A stretch of 64,000 nt of DNA, taken from Pseudooceanicola atlanticus. Lineage in GTDB: Bacteria > Pseudomonadota > Alphaproteobacteria > Rhodobacterales > Rhodobacteraceae. Positions 61,721 through 64,000 of the stretch are shown here, piece after piece. The position numbers and the translations under genes were made by a program. The stretch lies in NCBI RefSeq assembly GCF_000768315.1, contig NZ_AQQX01000002.1:124001-188000 (forward strand), given 5' to 3'. Numbering within the stretch: the first letter of the stretch is position 1; every line of letters begins with the position of its first letter. The notes beneath the pieces are model-generated. The model saw only the letters and a program-made list of their open reading frames with translations. It had not been told where the DNA came from and searched no databases.

Positions 61721-62413
61721 ATGCTGCTTTTTGTCGGCCTCGGCAATCCGGGCGGTAAATACGCCCGCAACCGGCACAATATCGGCTTCATGGCGCTCGA
61801 CCAGATCGCCTCGGATCACGGTTTCGGCCCCTGGAAATCCAAGTTCCAGGCCGAACTGACCGAGGGCAAGCTGGGCTCGGAAAAGGTCATGCTTCTCAAG
61901 CCGATGACCTTCATGAACCTGTCCGGCCAGTCGGTCGGCGAAGCCATGCGTTTCTACAAGCTGACCCCCGACGACATCACCGTCTTCCACGACGAACTGG
62001 ACCTCGCCCCCGGCAAGCTGCGGGTCAAGCAGGGCGGCGGTCATGCGGGCCATAACGGGCTGCGCTCGATCCACCAACATATCGGCGCGGACTACCAGCG
62101 CATCCGCCTTGGCATCGGCCATCCCGGCCACAAGGACCGGGTCGCAGGCTATGTCCTGTCGGATTTCGCCAAGGCAGAGGAAGGCTGGCTCGACGACATG
62201 ATGCGCGGCATCAGCGACGGCGCGGCGGAACTCGCCGCCGGCGACACGGGCCGCTTCATGAACGCCGTGGCCCTGCGCACCGCACCGCCCCGGTCCTCGA
62301 CCACGAAGCCCAAGCCCGACGCCGCGAAACCCGCGCCCGAGGACACACAAGATGCCGCGCCGGAACCCGACAAACGCTCCGCCCTGCAAAAGCTCGCGGA
62401 CAAGTTCAAGTGA
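61721..62413 (+). CDS. pth: Peptidyl-tRNA hydrolase
   Basis: 230-residue enzyme that frees tRNA from stalled peptidyl-tRNA. Motifs are [17 protein letters not shown] (catalytic His), [39 protein letters not shown] (Asp and His). The last 45 residues are a Pro/Lys/Ala-rich tail, longer than in E. coli. Its stop overlaps the next ATG. Confidence 0.96.
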   Translation: MLLFVGLGNPGGKYARNRHNIGFMALDQIASDHGFGPWKSKFQAELTEGKLGSEKVMLLKPMTFMNLSGQSVGEAMRFYKLTPDDITVFHDELDLAPGKLRVKQGGGHAGHNGLRSIHQHIGADYQRIRLGIGHPGHKDRVAGYVLSDFAKAEEGWLDDMMRGISDGAAELAAGDTGRFMNAVALRTAPPRSSTTKPKPDAAKPAPEDTQDAAPEPDKRSALQKLADKFK

Positions 62414-63483
62414 TGCCGCCCCCCGCCGCGCCCGCACCGCTTGAGGCGCTGTTCGAACAACAGGCCGGGGCCTGCGAACGGCTCGGGTCTCCGTTCATGG
62501 CGCGGCTCCTGCGGGTCTGCGGCGCGCGGCTCAGGCCCGGCACACCTGTCGCCGACCGCCTGATCGGCTGGCCCGGCGATGCCACCGCCCTGGGCGACGC
62601 GACCGCCCTGCGCTTTGCCGGTGCCCTGCACGCCCTCGTGCTGATGCAGCGCGACCCGGCGCTCATGGCCGCCTATCCGCCCAACGACGCCGACGACGAC
62701 ATGCTCTGGCGGGCCGTGGCGAACGCGCTGGTCACCCATGAAATGCACATGATGACCTGGCTCGACAGCGCGCCCCAGACGAACGAGGTGCGCCGCTCCG
62801 TTGCCATGCTGTCCGCCGCGCAGATCGTCGCGCAACGCTTTCCGGGCCTGCCGCTGCGGGTGTCGGAAATCGGCGCCTCTGCCGGGCTGAACCTCTATTT
62901 CGACCGCTATGCGCTGGCCCTGCCCGATGGCTCCACCCGTGGCGCCGCCGATCCGGTCATCACCCTGCAGCCCGACTGGTCCGGGCCGCTCCCCGCTGAT
63001 GCGCCCTTTGAAATCGCGGAACGGCGCGGGGTCGACCTGAACCCGCTGGACCCGACCGATACGGCCGCCCGGCTGCGCCTGCGCAGTTACACCTGGCCCG
63101 ATCAGCCCGACCGGATGGCGCGGCTCGATGCAGCGCTGTCGATTGCCGAACCCTGCGTCGACCGGGCCGATGCCGCGCTCTGGCTGCCGGAACGGCTGGC
63201 CGAACCGACACCGGGACAGGTGGATTTCGTCTTCCACACCATCGCCTGGCAATATTTCCCGCCCGAGATCGACGCCGCCTGCCGCAAGGCCCTGGAGGAC
63301 GCCGCCGCCCGCGCCACACCCGATGCGCCCTTCGCGCATCTGTCGGTCGAAACCCTGCGCAATGGCAACGGGGCCGAGGTCGCGCTGACCCTGTCCACCG
63401 GCGGCACGCCGGAGCGCCTGATCCTGGGCCACATGGACCCGCATGGCCGCCGTATGGAGGCCACACCGGCGATCGCCGGCTGA
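62413..63483 (+). CDS. DUF2332-family protein
   Basis: 356-residue protein of the DUF2332 family, function unknown. It is recognised from the N-terminal CERLGSPFMARLLR, a mid-region GASAGLNLYFDRY resembling a methyltransferase-like loop, and the late FVFHTIAWQYFPPE. ATG at 62413 shares a base with the pth stop. No signal peptide. Confidence 0.8.
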   Translation: MPPPAAPAPLEALFEQQAGACERLGSPFMARLLRVCGARLRPGTPVADRLIGWPGDATALGDATALRFAGALHALVLMQRDPALMAAYPPNDADDDMLWRAVANALVTHEMHMMTWLDSAPQTNEVRRSVAMLSAAQIVAQRFPGLPLRVSEIGASAGLNLYFDRYALALPDGSTRGAADPVITLQPDWSGPLPADAPFEIAERRGVDLNPLDPTDTAARLRLRSYTWPDQPDRMARLDAALSIAEPCVDRADAALWLPERLAEPTPGQVDFVFHTIAWQYFPPEIDAACRKALEDAAARATPDAPFAHLSVETLRNGNGAEVALTLSTGGTPERLILGHMDPHGRRMEATPAIAG

Positions 63484-63581
63484 CCGCCCGCACCACGTCT
63501 GATCAAAACAGTCGGAAAGACCCCCTCGTCAGGGGCGGTCCAATGCACTACCTGTGGCGCGTGCACCCGAAAGGAGCCACC

Positions 63582-63962
63582 ATGCCCCCCGTAAAAGACC
63601 CCTCCCTCAACGTGTTGGGAGAGGCGCTCGCCCCTTGCTCCACCCGGCCCGTGACCGGTTTCTTCCGCGACGGCCATTGCAATACCTGTGCCGAGGATCA
63701 GGGGTCCCACACTGTCTGCGCGGTCATGACCGCCGAATTTTTGGCCTATTCGAAATACGTGGGCAACGACCTGTCGACCCCGATTCCCGCCTTTGCCTTT
63801 CCCGGCCTGAAGCCCGGCGATTGCTGGTGCCTCTGCGCGGGCCGGTTCCTGCAGGCCCATGACGAGGGCTGCGCGCCGCAGGTGAACCTTGCCGGGACGC
63901 ATCAGCGCGCGCTGGAAATCGTGCCGTTCGACGTGCTGCGCCGCTACGACAGCCAGGCCTGA
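63582..63962 (+). CDS. DUF2237-family protein
   Basis: 126-residue protein of the DUF2237 family, common in proteobacteria and of unknown function. It carries many conserved cysteines and histidines (CSTRPVTGFFRDGHCNTC, SHTVCAV, GDCWCLCAGRF and HDEGCAP), so metal binding is likely. The ATG at 63582 follows AAGGAG. Confidence 0.85.
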   Translation: MPPVKDPSLNVLGEALAPCSTRPVTGFFRDGHCNTCAEDQGSHTVCAVMTAEFLAYSKYVGNDLSTPIPAFAFPGLKPGDCWCLCAGRFLQAHDEGCAPQVNLAGTHQRALEIVPFDVLRRYDSQA

Positions 63963-64000
63963 GCGCCCCGCCCAAACGCCACAGGACCGGCGGAACCCGG

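Overview
The window is GC-rich DNA with densely packed, often 4-bp-overlapping genes. It is almost certainly chromosomal DNA of an alphaproteobacterium of the Rhodobacteraceae (Roseobacter/Paracoccus type). The evidence is a complete Kelly-Friedrich sox cluster with soxCD, an alphaproteobacterial 5-aminolevulinate synthase, a GAF-containing PtsP, PhoX, PQQ-free lactate dehydrogenases, and DUF1178, DUF2237 and DUF2332 proteins. No rRNA, tRNA, CRISPR array, insertion sequence or prophage gene was recognised.

Layout. (1) 1-5.6 kb, plus strand: a nucleoside hydrolase cut by the window edge, an unknown protein, a ribose-type ABC transporter (permease, binding protein, ATPase) and an FGGY kinase. 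Together they suggest nucleoside or sugar salvage. (2) 5.6-21.3 kb: thiosulfate oxidation. The minus strand reads soxVW, soxXYZA, soxBCDEF, a DUF302 protein, hemA and a YeeE/SoxT-type transporter. The plus strand carries soxS-soxR-soxT on the right and a SoxH-like metallo-hydrolase on the left. SoxXA, YZ, B and CD oxidise thiosulfate on the SoxY carrier. SoxV/W/S handle thiols. SoxR (ArsR type) with a SoxT transporter is the likely sensor unit. Two inverted repeats of the form ATTCA-N6-TGAAT lie before soxX and soxB and are good SoxR operator candidates. (3) 21.3-31.5 kb: a tightly overlapping minus-strand operon with an NMT1-type ABC transporter, a cytosine-deaminase-like amidohydrolase, an FAD oxidoreductase, two flavodoxin-fold oxidoreductases, an isopenicillin-N-synthase-like oxygenase and a creatininase-family amidohydrolase. 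It is flanked by RidA and a second such oxygenase. I read it as an uncharacterised catabolic route for an imported N-heterocycle or cyclic amide. (4) 31.5-37.5 kb: housekeeping genes (Nudix, DUF1178, SDR, lysC, ptsP). (5) 37.7-45.6 kb: a regulator divergent from a peptide-type ABC importer and a C69-type dipeptidase. (6) 46-64 kb: apt-mtnP, a SulP transporter, a sulfotransferase, a flavin reductase, GNAT, EcsC, D-lactate-type and L-lactate dehydrogenases, a metallo-hydrolase, trpA, PhoX, a CHAP lipoprotein, rplY, an SRPBCC protein, pth, DUF2332 and DUF2237.

The most interesting points for follow-up are the region-3 catabolic operon, the coupling of haem synthesis and two SoxT-like transporters to the sox operon, the shared sox operators, a palindrome before the SoxH-like gene, a dispersed hairpin element present twice, and a C69-type peptidase that starts with serine instead of cysteine. 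Functions are read from motifs and context only; no database search was run.
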